Shown: piece after piece, positions 8,277-15,864 of the stretch
How the letters are laid out: each line of letters begins with the position of its first letter
How positions within the stretch are numbered: position 1 is the stretch's first letter
From: an uncultured Acidobacteriaceae bacterium
Lineage (GTDB): Bacteria > Acidobacteriota > Terriglobia > Terriglobales > Acidobacteriaceae
Reading direction: 5' to 3'
Assembly (NCBI GenBank): GCA_903911925.1
Contig: CAIWFH010000211.1
Location: 1-50,197, forward strand
DNA: 50,197 nucleotides
Notes under the pieces: generated by a model
Told to the model about the DNA's origin: nothing
What the model saw: the letters and a program-made list of their open reading frames with translations, nothing else
Database searches by the model: none
Made by a program: the position numbers and the translations under genes

Positions 8277-8648
8277 CGGCAGAAGCGGGGCGGGCCGGGT
8301 CTCGTTCTTCGAGGTTTTGGACTCCCTGGATACGGCTGCGAGGGCGATCTGAGCGGCGTAGAGGAGCTTGGTGCCGTTTTCATCCTTGATGGCGCCGAGG
8401 AGCATGCCATAGGCGACGCAGGCGATGAAGTCGCAGATGTTCTGATAGCCGGAGAGCGGGGGCATGGCAAGCCGGTAGGCTTCTCCTGCACAGCTCTTGG
8501 CGTTGTAGACACTTTTGGTTTGCTTCAGGGTGGCCGCGTTAGTGTTTTGCCAGACCTCGGCGCAAAGGGCGACGGCGGGGTTTTCGAGGGAGGGATTGAA
8601 GGCTACCAGCGGGCCCTCGGTGATGGAAGTGCGAATGGCTTTGACCAT
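8235..8648 (-). CDS. Conserved hypothetical protein, 137 aa
   Basis: I do not recognise a domain. The protein begins MVKAIRTSITEGPLVAFNP and has a compact, probably helical body with several Cys and aromatic residues (SCAGEAYRLAMPPLSGYQN, CDFIACVAYGMLLGAI). It ends in a Pro/Ser/Thr-rich tail after about residue 112. The segment around CDFIACVAYGMLL is hydrophobic enough to be buried. It has no signal peptide and no obvious partner. Its promoter would lie close to the 111-bp inverted-repeat element at 8680-8790. GGAGAAACC before the ATG supports the start. Confidence 0.65.
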   Translation of the reverse strand: MVKAIRTSITEGPLVAFNPSLENPAVALCAEVWQNTNAATLKQTKSVYNAKSCAGEAYRLAMPPLSGYQNICDFIACVAYGMLLGAIKDENGTKLLYAAQIALAAVSRESKTSKNETRPAPLLPSDPTPSPTFSATQ

Positions 8649-8679
8649 GGTGGTTTCTCCGGTTGCGGTCTTTTTTTTG

Positions 8680-8790
8680 AGCGGTTCCAGAATTCACGTG
8701 CCCTTTTGAGAGCGGTGAAAGGGCCATTTTCTTAAGCGAAAAGGGTACTTAGCAGTTGCGGCTTCGGGGTACGACAATTCTGGAACCGCT
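8680..8790. repeat. 111-bp element with 15-bp perfect terminal inverted repeats
   Basis: AGCGGTTCCAGAATT (8680-8694) is the exact reverse complement of AATTCTGGAACCGCT (8776-8790). The internal part from 8709 (GAGCGGTGAAAGG...) is clearly similar to 18281-18364. It encodes no protein. It resembles a miniature inverted-repeat or REP-type element. It lies in the roughly 530-bp gap between the 137-aa gene and PadR. Confidence 0.8.
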
Positions 8791-9134
8791 GTACTCACCG
8801 CAATTTTGATTGTGCGCCGGAGAAGCGTAATTATCTGCAGTGAAAAAGAGGACGTAAGTCATGAGGAATGAATTACATAAGAAAATGCCCTATTTTTATC
8901 TTCTTTGGGTGCCGAAGCGTCCCAGGCTGGACTGCAAACTGGGTAACGAGTGTTTGTGCGGAATCCGATCCGGGACATGGGGGTGTTTACCGGTACTGAT
9001 CGCCATTTGACATGTAAAGCACGGTGGATGAGTGCGTTGGCCTGTTCGCAACAATCGTCGAGAAAATCGGCAATTAGAAGTCCGAGAGTCGCACTCTCGA
9101 AGCTCCCTCATGACCCTCGCCGATTTTAGATGCC

Positions 9135-9169
9135 TTGACCTTCTACACATTGAAATGTATATGTAGAAG
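9135..9169 (+). promoter_or_regulatory. PadR promoter and predicted PadR operator
   Basis: TTGACC (9135-9140) and TATATG (9158-9163), 17 bp apart, form a good sigma-70 type promoter. An inverted repeat, CTTCTACA (9140-9147) with TGTAGAAG (9162-9169), spans the spacer and covers the -10. It includes ACAT/ATGT half-sites like those bound by PadR proteins. Autorepression by the PadR gene 8 bp downstream is likely. Confidence 0.7.
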
Positions 9170-9177
9170 GGACAGGT

Positions 9178-9528
9178 ATGAACATCATGGGCAAATTCGA
9201 CCTCCCGCAGGGCACACTCGATCTCCTCATCATGAGGGTTATTGCACTCGGGCCCATTCACGGCTATGCGCTCGCACAGAGAATTCAACAGATGTCGCGC
9301 GAGGCTTTGCAGGTGCAGCAGGGATCGCTTTACCCGGCACTTCACCGCCTCGAATACAAGAAGTTCCTCAAGGCTACGTGGAAAGAGTCCGAAACTGGCC
9401 GTGAAGCCAAGTTCTACGAACTCACTGTCCAGGGACGCGCCCATGTGAAGGCCGAGACCGAGAACTGGAGCCGCCTCACCGATGTCGTAGGTCTCATTCT
9501 CAAGGGAACACTGGAGGGAATTTCATGA
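9178..9528 (+). CDS. PadR family transcriptional regulator
   Basis: A 116-aa PadR-type winged-helix regulator. The signature is plain: LPQGTLDLLIMRVI, GPIHGYALAQRIQQ, QGSLYPALHRLE and the wing region ESETGREAKFYELTVQGR, then a C-terminal dimerisation helix. AAGGGACAGGT precedes the ATG. Its stop codon overlaps the start of the ADOP permease gene (ATGA), so the two are cotranscribed and translationally coupled. In Acidobacteria, PadR-ADOP pairs recur in many copies. PadR probably represses the pair through the palindrome at 9140-9169; its effector is unknown. Confidence 0.95.
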   Translation: MNIMGKFDLPQGTLDLLIMRVIALGPIHGYALAQRIQQMSREALQVQQGSLYPALHRLEYKKFLKATWKESETGREAKFYELTVQGRAHVKAETENWSRLTDVVGLILKGTLEGIS

Positions 9529-12254
9529 GTTGGCTGACGAGAGTTTTCTCCCGCAGGCGTCTGGAAGCCGATCTGGAAAAGGAATTGCGGTTCCACTTCG
9601 AAACCCAGGTCGCCGACAAAATCCGATCAGGTAACTCCGAAGCGGAAGCTCGCCGGCTCACGCGCCTGGAATTCGGCGGCATCGATCAAATCAAAGAAGA
9701 TTGCCGGGAGATCCGCGGCACGATGTGGCTCGAATCGCTCGTTCAGGATGTCCGCTATGGACTGCGACAACTTCAAAAATCACCCGGCTTCACCTTCGTC
9801 GCCATCCTCTCCCTCACCCTGGGCATCGGCGCCAACACCGCCATCTTTACGCTGCTCAACGCGCTTTTGCTGCGCCCACTTCCGGTGCAGCAACCCGGTG
9901 CGCTGGTTCTATTCGGGGACGGACACGCACAAGGCAGCACGATTTCAATCCCGGATGGAAACACGAGGTTGTTCTCGTATTCATTCTTTCGCGACCTTCG
10001 CCAGGAAAATGCTTCGTTCTCTGGGATCGGCGCGGTAGACAGCAACCAGTTTGCAACCAAAGCTTCAATTGGCGGCGCTGCTTACCAGACCACTCACGTC
10101 GATCTTGTCTCCGGCAGTTACTTCTCTGTTCTTGGCGTGCCAGCGGTTCTGGGTCGCACGATTGGCGAGTTTGACGACAGTGCAGAAGATGCAGGCCCGG
10201 TGGCGGTAGCCAGTTACTCATGGTTCCAGCGGCAATTCAATGGTGATCCATCCGCCCTTGGCAAGACGATCCGCATCCAGTCGCACGACTACACGCTGGT
10301 TGGCGTTGCCCGGCCGGGCTTCTACGGATACACGGTTGGCCAATCGACCGACCTGTGGATTCCGCTCTCGATGGAGAAGGCGTTCTCTCGTCCAGGTTGG
10401 AGCGGGCTGGGGGCAAACTTCTTTCAGTCGCTCTATCTCATTGGCCGCTTGAAGCCTGGCGTCACCGCAACCCAGGCCGGCACCGAAACCAATCTGCTGT
10501 TCAACCAGATCATTCGCAGCTACCTCGGGCCTCAGCCTTCGCAAAAACACCTCGACAACCTTGCCCATGCCAGCGTCCAGCTCACTCCCGGAGGCCGCGG
10601 CGTTTCTTACCTGCGTTACGCTTTCTCGGTGCCTCTCGAAATCCTCATGGCCATTGTGGCGCTGGTGCTTTTGATTGCCTGCGCGAATATAGCCAACATG
10701 CTGCTTGCCCGCGGGGTTGCGCGCTCGCGCGAATTCGCCCTGCGCATGGCCCTGGGCGCTACGCGCCGCCGCATCGTGTTTCAACTGTTTACAGAATCGG
10801 TGCTTCTGGCGATTCTCGGCGCCATTGCCGGCACCGCAGTGGCGTGGAAGGCGAGCGTCGTGTTGCTGAACATGGCCAGTCCCGGCCCCGATCCAGTTCC
10901 CTTGAATCTCACCCCCGACCTGACTGTGCTCGGCTTCACGCTAGGGATCGCAGTGGCAACGGCGCTCCTGTTCGGCATGCTGCCGGCATTCCGCGCAACG
11001 GGCGTCGAGTTTACGCCCGCACTCAAGGACGGGCGCGGCAGTTCTTCGACCTCCACGCGCGGCGCCCTGGCCCGCTCGCTCATCGTGGGACAGGTTGCGC
11101 TTTCGGTTGTGCTGCTTGTTGTTGCTGGACTCTTTGTACGCAGTCTGATTCACCTCTCCGATATTGATATGGGTTTCGACAAGCATAACGTTCTTGATTT
11201 TTCTCTCGACTCCAGTACCGCCAACCTGCCGCATGGGACCGCCGATGAGATTCGCTCTGTCCATCTCCAGGAGCAGATTGAAGACCGGGTGCAGGGCATC
11301 CCGGGCGTCCAGGCAGAAGGCTTTGCTTTCTTCACGTTCAATCAAGGCGGATGGACCGACCTGGTGCTCTTCCAGGGCATCCCGCGGACACAGGGGAACG
11401 GCCACGACGTCTTCTTCAACATCACCGGCAAGGGATTTTTTCCCGCTATGGGCATTAGGCTTGTCGAAGGCCGCCTGTTTAACGCTCAGGATACGCAGTT
11501 GTCCAATAAAGTCGCGGTCATCAACGAGACCATGGCACGTCGTTTCTTTCCCAATGGTTCGGCGATCGGACACCGCTTTGGCATTGGAGAGATTCCCGAT
11601 CATCCTGGCGAAAAGGAAGTGATCGGCGTGGTCAAGGATGCCAAGTACGACTCGCTCGACGAAGGGACGCAGATGGCAGCCTATTTCCCTTGCACACAAA
11701 ACCCCGGCTTCTTCGGCAACTTTGTGGTCCGTTATGCGCCCGGGGCAAACCGGCAGGAGATCGTCTCACGAACGCGCCATGCCATTGCGGAGATCAACTC
11801 GAACATTCTGGTCAACAACGTTACCAGTCTTGAAGAGCAGGTGGACGCTTCCATCTCAGCGAAATCGCTGATTGCCCGGCTTTCGACATTCTTTGGAATT
11901 GTGGCCGTTTTCCTGGCCTGCATTGGCATATACGGCCTTCTTTCGTATTCGGTAGCCCGCCGTACGAGTGAGTTTGGCGTCCGTCTGGCCCTTGGGGCGC
12001 GATCGCACATGCTGCTTTGGATGATCCTTCGAGAATCCATTCTGCTGTTGGCTCTCGGGCTCGCCATCGGCGTGCCCATCGCGTTGAGCTCCACACGCAT
12101 TCTCAAGAGCCAGCTCTACGAATTAAGCCCGCTCGACCCGACGGCAATCTTCATCGCGATTGCCGCCGTCTCTTCGATGACCCTCGCGGCCGCGTGGATC
12201 CCCGCAAAGCGCGCCACCAAGATCAACCCCGTACAAGCATTGCGCGCAGAATAG
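9525..12254 (+). CDS. Acidobacterial duplicated orphan permease (ADOP), MacB/FtsX-like
   Basis: A 909-aa ABC-type permease without its own ATPase gene nearby. A short N-terminal helical domain (about 1-65, with LEKELRFHFE and EARRLTRLEFGG) comes first, then TM1 (about 90-112), a MacB-like periplasmic domain, and an FtsX membrane block from about residue 368 (LMAIVALVLLIACANIANML). A second periplasmic domain and a second FtsX block follow (from about 785: STFFGIVAVFLACIGIYGLL). The protein is thus a fused duplication with about eight TM segments. The closing PAKRATKINPVQALRAE is typical. The start overlaps the PadR stop. Family members may export peptides, lipids or drugs with an unlinked ATPase, or act as mechanotransmitters; the substrate is unknown. 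Confidence 0.95.
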   Translation: MSWLTRVFSRRRLEADLEKELRFHFETQVADKIRSGNSEAEARRLTRLEFGGIDQIKEDCREIRGTMWLESLVQDVRYGLRQLQKSPGFTFVAILSLTLGIGANTAIFTLLNALLLRPLPVQQPGALVLFGDGHAQGSTISIPDGNTRLFSYSFFRDLRQENASFSGIGAVDSNQFATKASIGGAAYQTTHVDLVSGSYFSVLGVPAVLGRTIGEFDDSAEDAGPVAVASYSWFQRQFNGDPSALGKTIRIQSHDYTLVGVARPGFYGYTVGQSTDLWIPLSMEKAFSRPGWSGLGANFFQSLYLIGRLKPGVTATQAGTETNLLFNQIIRSYLGPQPSQKHLDNLAHASVQLTPGGRGVSYLRYAFSVPLEILMAIVALVLLIACANIANMLLARGVARSREFALRMALGATRRRIVFQLFTESVLLAILGAIAGTAVAWKASVVLLNMASPGPDPVPLNLTPDLTVLGFTLGIAVATALLFGMLPAFRATGVEFTPALKDGRGSSSTSTRGALARSLIVGQVALSVVLLVVAGLFVRSLIHLSDIDMGFDKHNVLDFSLDSSTANLPHGTADEIRSVHLQEQIEDRVQGIPGVQAEGFAFFTFNQGGWTDLVLFQGIPRTQGNGHDVFFNITGKGFFPAMGIRLVEGRLFNAQDTQLSNKVAVINETMARRFFPNGSAIGHRFGIGEIPDHPGEKEVIGVVKDAKYDSLDEGTQMAAYFPCTQNPGFFGNFVVRYAPGANRQEIVSRTRHAIAEINSNILVNNVTSLEEQVDASISAKSLIARLSTFFGIVAVFLACIGIYGLLSYSVARRTSEFGVRLALGARSHMLLWMILRESILLLALGLAIGVPIALSSTRILKSQLYELSPLDPTAIFIAIAAVSSMTLAAAWIPAKRATKINPVQALRAE

Positions 12255-12448
12255 TTCATTGGGGGGCGTGGACATTACCGCTGGCTCGCCGCATCTGGGA
12301 CGGTTCAAGGGATTGAAGGCGGGGTGGGAGAGGGTGATTCGGTCGGGTTGCGCGCGAGTCTGCTGATCTGCGCGGTTGTACCTTGTCTCTCCCAGGGCAG
12401 CGCCTCGCTTGCCCTGGGCTATTCTCTGTGCCGCCTTCCGGGAGACGG

Positions 12449-13033
12449 CTATTGCGGCAGGTCTTTTTTGTCGCTGTGGCCGAAGAGGGGGATGTGGAAG
12501 GGCATTTCGGCGTTGGACTGCTTTTTGGGCTTGGCCGAGGAGTCTTCGCGGAGCAGGGTTCGCTGGGAGTTGATGCAGACCCAGCCGCCGCGCAGGCGCT
12601 CAAAGACATGGGTAAAGACGCCCTTTTCATTCACTTCGGCGGAATTGACCTTGTGATGGAGCAGGTAGGTGCCGTTGGCGACCGCGATGTCGCCCAGCAT
12701 GCGGACGGTAATGACGCGCTGGTCCATATGGACCGACTTGTCTTCGCCGGTAATGAGCGAAGCCAGCTGCTGGTTGCGGGTGGTGATGTCTCCGGCTGCG
12801 GAAACATCGACAAACAAGGGAGATAGCACCAACTCCAGGGTGTACTGGTCGCGTATGTTGAGCGCGGTAGACCAGGAGTCTTCAATTTTCTGGAACTCCC
12901 GAAGCTCGGGACTCTCAGCCGAAGTGACGGCCGGCTTAACCGGCACCGAAACTGGTAATGCTGATGGAGTTTGAGCCTGGGCAACGCAAAAAGAGAGCAG
13001 TAGAGCGGAAACGACAGCCACAGTTCTAGTCAT
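12449..13033 (-). CDS. Secreted NTF2-like (SnoaL/DUF4440-type) protein
   Basis: A 194-aa protein with a signal peptide (MTRTVAVVSALLLSFCVAQAQ) and then a Pro-rich linker. An NTF2-like domain runs from about residue 47: EFQKIEDSWSTALNIRDQ, VDVSAAGDITTRNQQLASL, then VRMLGDIAVANGTYLLHH and a GVFTHVFERLRGGWVCINSQ closing strand. This matches the DUF4440/SnoaL layout, a fold used both in small enzymes and in binding proteins. The tail after residue 165 is polar and low complexity. GGAG lies 13 nt before the ATG, rather far. It is convergent with ADOP and downstream of the Crp/Fnr gene, with no evident functional link. Confidence 0.75.
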   Translation of the reverse strand: MTRTVAVVSALLLSFCVAQAQTPSALPVSVPVKPAVTSAESPELREFQKIEDSWSTALNIRDQYTLELVLSPLFVDVSAAGDITTRNQQLASLITGEDKSVHMDQRVITVRMLGDIAVANGTYLLHHKVNSAEVNEKGVFTHVFERLRGGWVCINSQRTLLREDSSAKPKKQSNAEMPFHIPLFGHSDKKDLPQ

Positions 13034-13156
13034 AATGCAACATGAACTCCCACTTGAGATTCTAGCGTTGCAACGATGATAGTCCTTAGACTCGGCCGGG
13101 AGTATGAAGGAAAGCATTGAAACATGAACCCGTTTCCCGGTTGCGGCGGATCGGTC

Positions 13157-13909
13157 TTAGACCAACGCCTGCAATTGCTCGGCCTGGTGAATGGTGACCA
13201 GGGAGTCTTCAATTGAAATCCAGCCGTCTTTGCGGAACTGGCCCAGGGTGCGGGTGACGGTTTCGCGTGTGGTGCAGGCCATTGAAGCCATTTCCTCATG
13301 GGTGAGCAGGAGCGGAAAGCGGTAACCGCCTTCGGTGAGGTGTTCGCCGATCTGGTGAGCGAGTTCAAGCAGCAGGCGCGCGAGGCGGGCCGCCACGGTT
13401 TCAGCGAGGGCGATGCGGCATGCATCCTGCAAGGCAAAGCGGTATTCCTGGCAGATGCACTGGACGGCGCGCATCTGGGCTTCCTTGTGGCTGCGCAGGA
13501 AGCTGAGGAAGCGGTCCCGCTCGACGGGCCGCAACTGGGCGGTGGTGAGCGATTCTGCCGAGACCTCGTAAACGCCATGGGAGAGCACGGCGTAAAGGCC
13601 GAGCATGGAGCCGGGGCCGGCGACACGGACGATCATCTGCTTGTCCTGGGGGCGGCCGGCGGTGAGTTTGAGGTATCCGCTGCAAATCAGGTAGAGACAG
13701 CGGGCATCCTCGCCCTGGGTAAAGAGAGAGGCCTGTGCGGGCAGCGAAATGGTGCTTGTGGCCAGTTCCAGGTCAGCCAGGACAGCGCTGCCCAAAGAGC
13801 AAAACCATCCGGGGCGGCGATTGGCACACGCCGCACAGCCGACTGGAGCCTGCCGGGTCAAGTGCTTCGGGCGTGTGTGCACTGCTACCGGAATTACTGA
13901 ATCTGCCAT
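13157..13909 (-). CDS. Crp/Fnr family regulator with FNR-like N-terminal cysteines
   Basis: A 250-aa cyclic-nucleotide-fold regulator. The N-terminus carries Cys25-x2-Cys28-x8-Cys37 (GCAACANRRPGWFCSLG), reminiscent of the Cys cluster that holds [4Fe-4S] in FNR. Possible fourth ligands are Cys71, Cys76, Cys151 or Cys153. A beta-roll (about 45-130), a dimerisation helix (about 135-190) and a winged helix follow. The recognition helix CTTRETVTR (212-220) keeps RETVxR as in E. coli CRP rather than the VExxSR of FNR, so TGTGA half-sites are predicted. Two such palindromes lie upstream, between this gene and the divergent decaheme gene. I infer a redox- or oxygen-sensing activator of electron-transfer genes; the cluster itself is not proven. 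Confidence 0.9.
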   Translation of the reverse strand: MADSVIPVAVHTRPKHLTRQAPVGCAACANRRPGWFCSLGSAVLADLELATSTISLPAQASLFTQGEDARCLYLICSGYLKLTAGRPQDKQMIVRVAGPGSMLGLYAVLSHGVYEVSAESLTTAQLRPVERDRFLSFLRSHKEAQMRAVQCICQEYRFALQDACRIALAETVAARLARLLLELAHQIGEHLTEGGYRFPLLLTHEEMASMACTTRETVTRTLGQFRKDGWISIEDSLVTIHQAEQLQALV

Positions 13910-14071
13910 GCCTCTGCCTCGTCCGCGGTAATCTAAGCACCTTCACTCCAGCAACTTATCGTCTTTGCGGAGTCATTACAAAGACGGCGAACCGGGTGAA
14001 AGCACCACGGGTCTCGGGGAATAGAGACTCTTGCTTAGAAAAGAGTTTGCCGGAGTTTAGGCTCTTGTGAA

Positions 14072-14087
14072 TGTGATGGGGCTCACG
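14072..14087. promoter_or_regulatory. CRP-like site TGTGATGGGGCTCACG
   Basis: This matches TGTGA-N6-TCACA at nine of ten positions. It lies 163 bp upstream of the Crp/Fnr start codon, so it may serve autoregulation or the divergent operon. Confidence 0.6.
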
Positions 14088-14479
14088 TCTATCGAGAGGA
14101 AAAAGCTCCGCAAGTTATTCCGGGCAGAGCGAATAGAGGTTAGAAGCTAGCCGGATTGAGTTTCAACGATGCGGCGACGGGCGGAACGGCCAACAGAGTT
14201 ACCAAGTGCGGGCGTTTCCGGGGCGGCTGGCAGGGCCGGAAAGAAAAATTGTGTTTGTTTCTTATTGCTCAGCCAGCGCCGGGGAATTCTGTTTTTCTGC
14301 CTGATAGGCCGATTGGGAGTCTGGACCGCAAGGGTGTCTGGCTCGAAGAGAGTCCTAAAAGTATCTCATTTTGGATCAATCGGATAGGTCTTCTGTTTGC
14401 AGTTGGTGAAGCAGAGGGGGCAGCCAGCCCATATCACTTTAGGGCTGGGACTTTAGTTTGAGTCGGGGCTCTTTTTAGT

Positions 14480-14495
14480 TGTGATCCAGATCACA
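14480..14495. promoter_or_regulatory. Perfect CRP-like palindrome TGTGATCCAGATCACA
   Basis: An exact TGTGA-N6-TCACA site with arms extending to TGTGATC/GATCACA. CATAGG (14516-14521) lies where a -10 element would be if this were a class II site centred at -41.5, with transcription running toward the decaheme cytochrome gene. The predicted ligand is the adjacent Crp/Fnr protein with its RETVxR helix. Confidence 0.75.
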
Positions 14496-14695
14496 TTGTG
14501 AAGTACAAATGGGACCATAGGCAGCAGCGCATTCAAGGATGTTGGCGTAAACGGGGATTATTTCGGCGGAATTTGCCGGTGGTGTCCGATGCGGGGTTCT
14601 GGTGCGACGGTCGGGATTCAGGGTGAAGCAGCAACAAGCAGAATAGGTAAGTTCGTCTCTGGAAGCGACAATGAAAGCATACGAGGTGCTTTTCG

Positions 14696-15679
14696 ATGCA
14701 TAGAGATGGGCCTGAGTTGATGCAAGAGGCGGCTTTAGGCGGCAGGGTGCAGGGCGTTCGAACTTGTTTGCTTTTGCTGTTGTGCGCTGGAGTGTTCTGC
14801 GGCATTGCCTGGAGTGCGGCCGGGGCCGACAAGCCGGCTGCCGCGCAAGCCGGCACTGCAGCCGCTGGGGCCTTTGTGGGCGCCGAGACGTGCGCCACGT
14901 GTCATGAAGAGGTGTCGAAGGGGTTCGCTTCCAATCCTCACAGCAAACTGGCAGAAGCGCATGGGAAGACCGGGGTGACCTGCAAGGGTTGCCACGGGGC
15001 GGGCAAGGCGCACGTGGACGGCGGCGGCGACGCGACCAAGATATTCAACCCGGCCAAGGCCACGGCCAAAGAGGTGGACGCGAAGTGCCTGGGCTGCCAC
15101 CAGGGCAAGCACTCGAACTTTGAGCACTCGGCCCACGGCGAGAGCAACGTGAGCTGCATCGGCTGCCACTCGGTGCATGCGGGCGCCGATCCGGAACATC
15201 TGTTGAAGGTGGCACAGCCGACGCTCTGCTTCCAATGCCATACGGATGTGAAGCCGCAGTTCTCAATGCCTTTCCATCACAAGGTGAACGAGGGGCTTGT
15301 GAGCTGCTCCGATTGCCACGACCCGCACGGGACATTCGAGCGGAAGGGGCTGAAGTCCGCGGCGCAGCAGGACATGGTGTGCACCAAGTGCCACACGGAG
15401 ACTGCGGGGCCGTTTGTGTACGAACACAACGTGGTGAAGACGGAAGGCTGCACGGCGTGCCACTTTGCGCACGGCGGGCCGAATCCGCGGCTGCTGAACC
15501 GGGCCAACGTGAACACGATCTGCCTGCAATGCCACTCGCCGTCGCCCAACTTCACGACAGCTCCGATTCCGACCGGGCCGGCTCACAACCAGGCGACGCA
15601 GTACCAGTCGTGCACCATTTGCCACACGGATATTCACGGCTCGAATTTGAGCGACGTCTTTTTCAAAACGGCCTTCTAG
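14696..15679 (+). CDS. Decaheme periplasmic c-type cytochrome, MtrA/DmsE family
   Basis: A 327-aa exported cytochrome with ten CxxCH motifs, at residues 66-70, 96-100, 131-135, 154-158, 178-182, 204-208, 229-233, 252-256, 276-280 and 306-310. The N-terminal signal segment covers about 21-44. Length, heme count and spacing match the MtrA/DmsE/PioA group, which threads an outer-membrane barrel and passes electrons across the outer membrane. GAGGTG precedes the ATG by 9 nt. The next gene is an MtrB-like barrel, as in other porin-cytochrome systems. No outer-surface MtrC-type cytochrome is encoded here. The direction of flow (respiratory reduction or oxidation of an extracellular donor such as Fe(II)) cannot be read from sequence. 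Confidence 0.93.
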   Translation: MHRDGPELMQEAALGGRVQGVRTCLLLLLCAGVFCGIAWSAAGADKPAAAQAGTAAAGAFVGAETCATCHEEVSKGFASNPHSKLAEAHGKTGVTCKGCHGAGKAHVDGGGDATKIFNPAKATAKEVDAKCLGCHQGKHSNFEHSAHGESNVSCIGCHSVHAGADPEHLLKVAQPTLCFQCHTDVKPQFSMPFHHKVNEGLVSCSDCHDPHGTFERKGLKSAAQQDMVCTKCHTETAGPFVYEHNVVKTEGCTACHFAHGGPNPRLLNRANVNTICLQCHSPSPNFTTAPIPTGPAHNQATQYQSCTICHTDIHGSNLSDVFFKTAF

Positions 15680-15864
15680 AGCCGCGGCCGCGCAAATTCG
15701 TGGTTTCCCAGGTCCCAAATGCGGGACCCGGGCCACCCAGGTTCGTGGGCGGAATTACAAAATCACGAGGGTCAGGGTACGCAAGGGAAACAGGGACGGT
15801 TCCAAGACGCACGGCTCCAGCACGCGAACTTCTCGAAGGCCAACATGTGGCAAGAGGTTGAGCG
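15680..15864. repeat. Intercistronic hairpin between decaheme and barrel genes
   Basis: The 185-bp gap holds a GGTCCC-aaatgc-GGGACC hairpin (about 15712-15729) with GC-rich flanks. It may be a degenerate dispersed repeat or may tune expression between the two genes. Confidence 0.45.

Larger units (their letters stand above)
13910..14695. other. Divergent regulatory region between Crp/Fnr and decaheme genes
   Basis: A 786-bp region with no supported gene; its frames have no start signals or domains. It contains two CRP-like palindromes (14072-14087 and 14480-14495). The distance to the decaheme start leaves a leader of about 165 nt if the 14480 site acts as a class II activator site. Confidence 0.7.

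Noticed and set aside
14156..14461. 101-aa plus-strand frame between Crp/Fnr and decaheme genes
   Set aside because: It has no ribosome-binding site and no domain, and overlaps another frame of similar quality. The region is better explained as regulatory.
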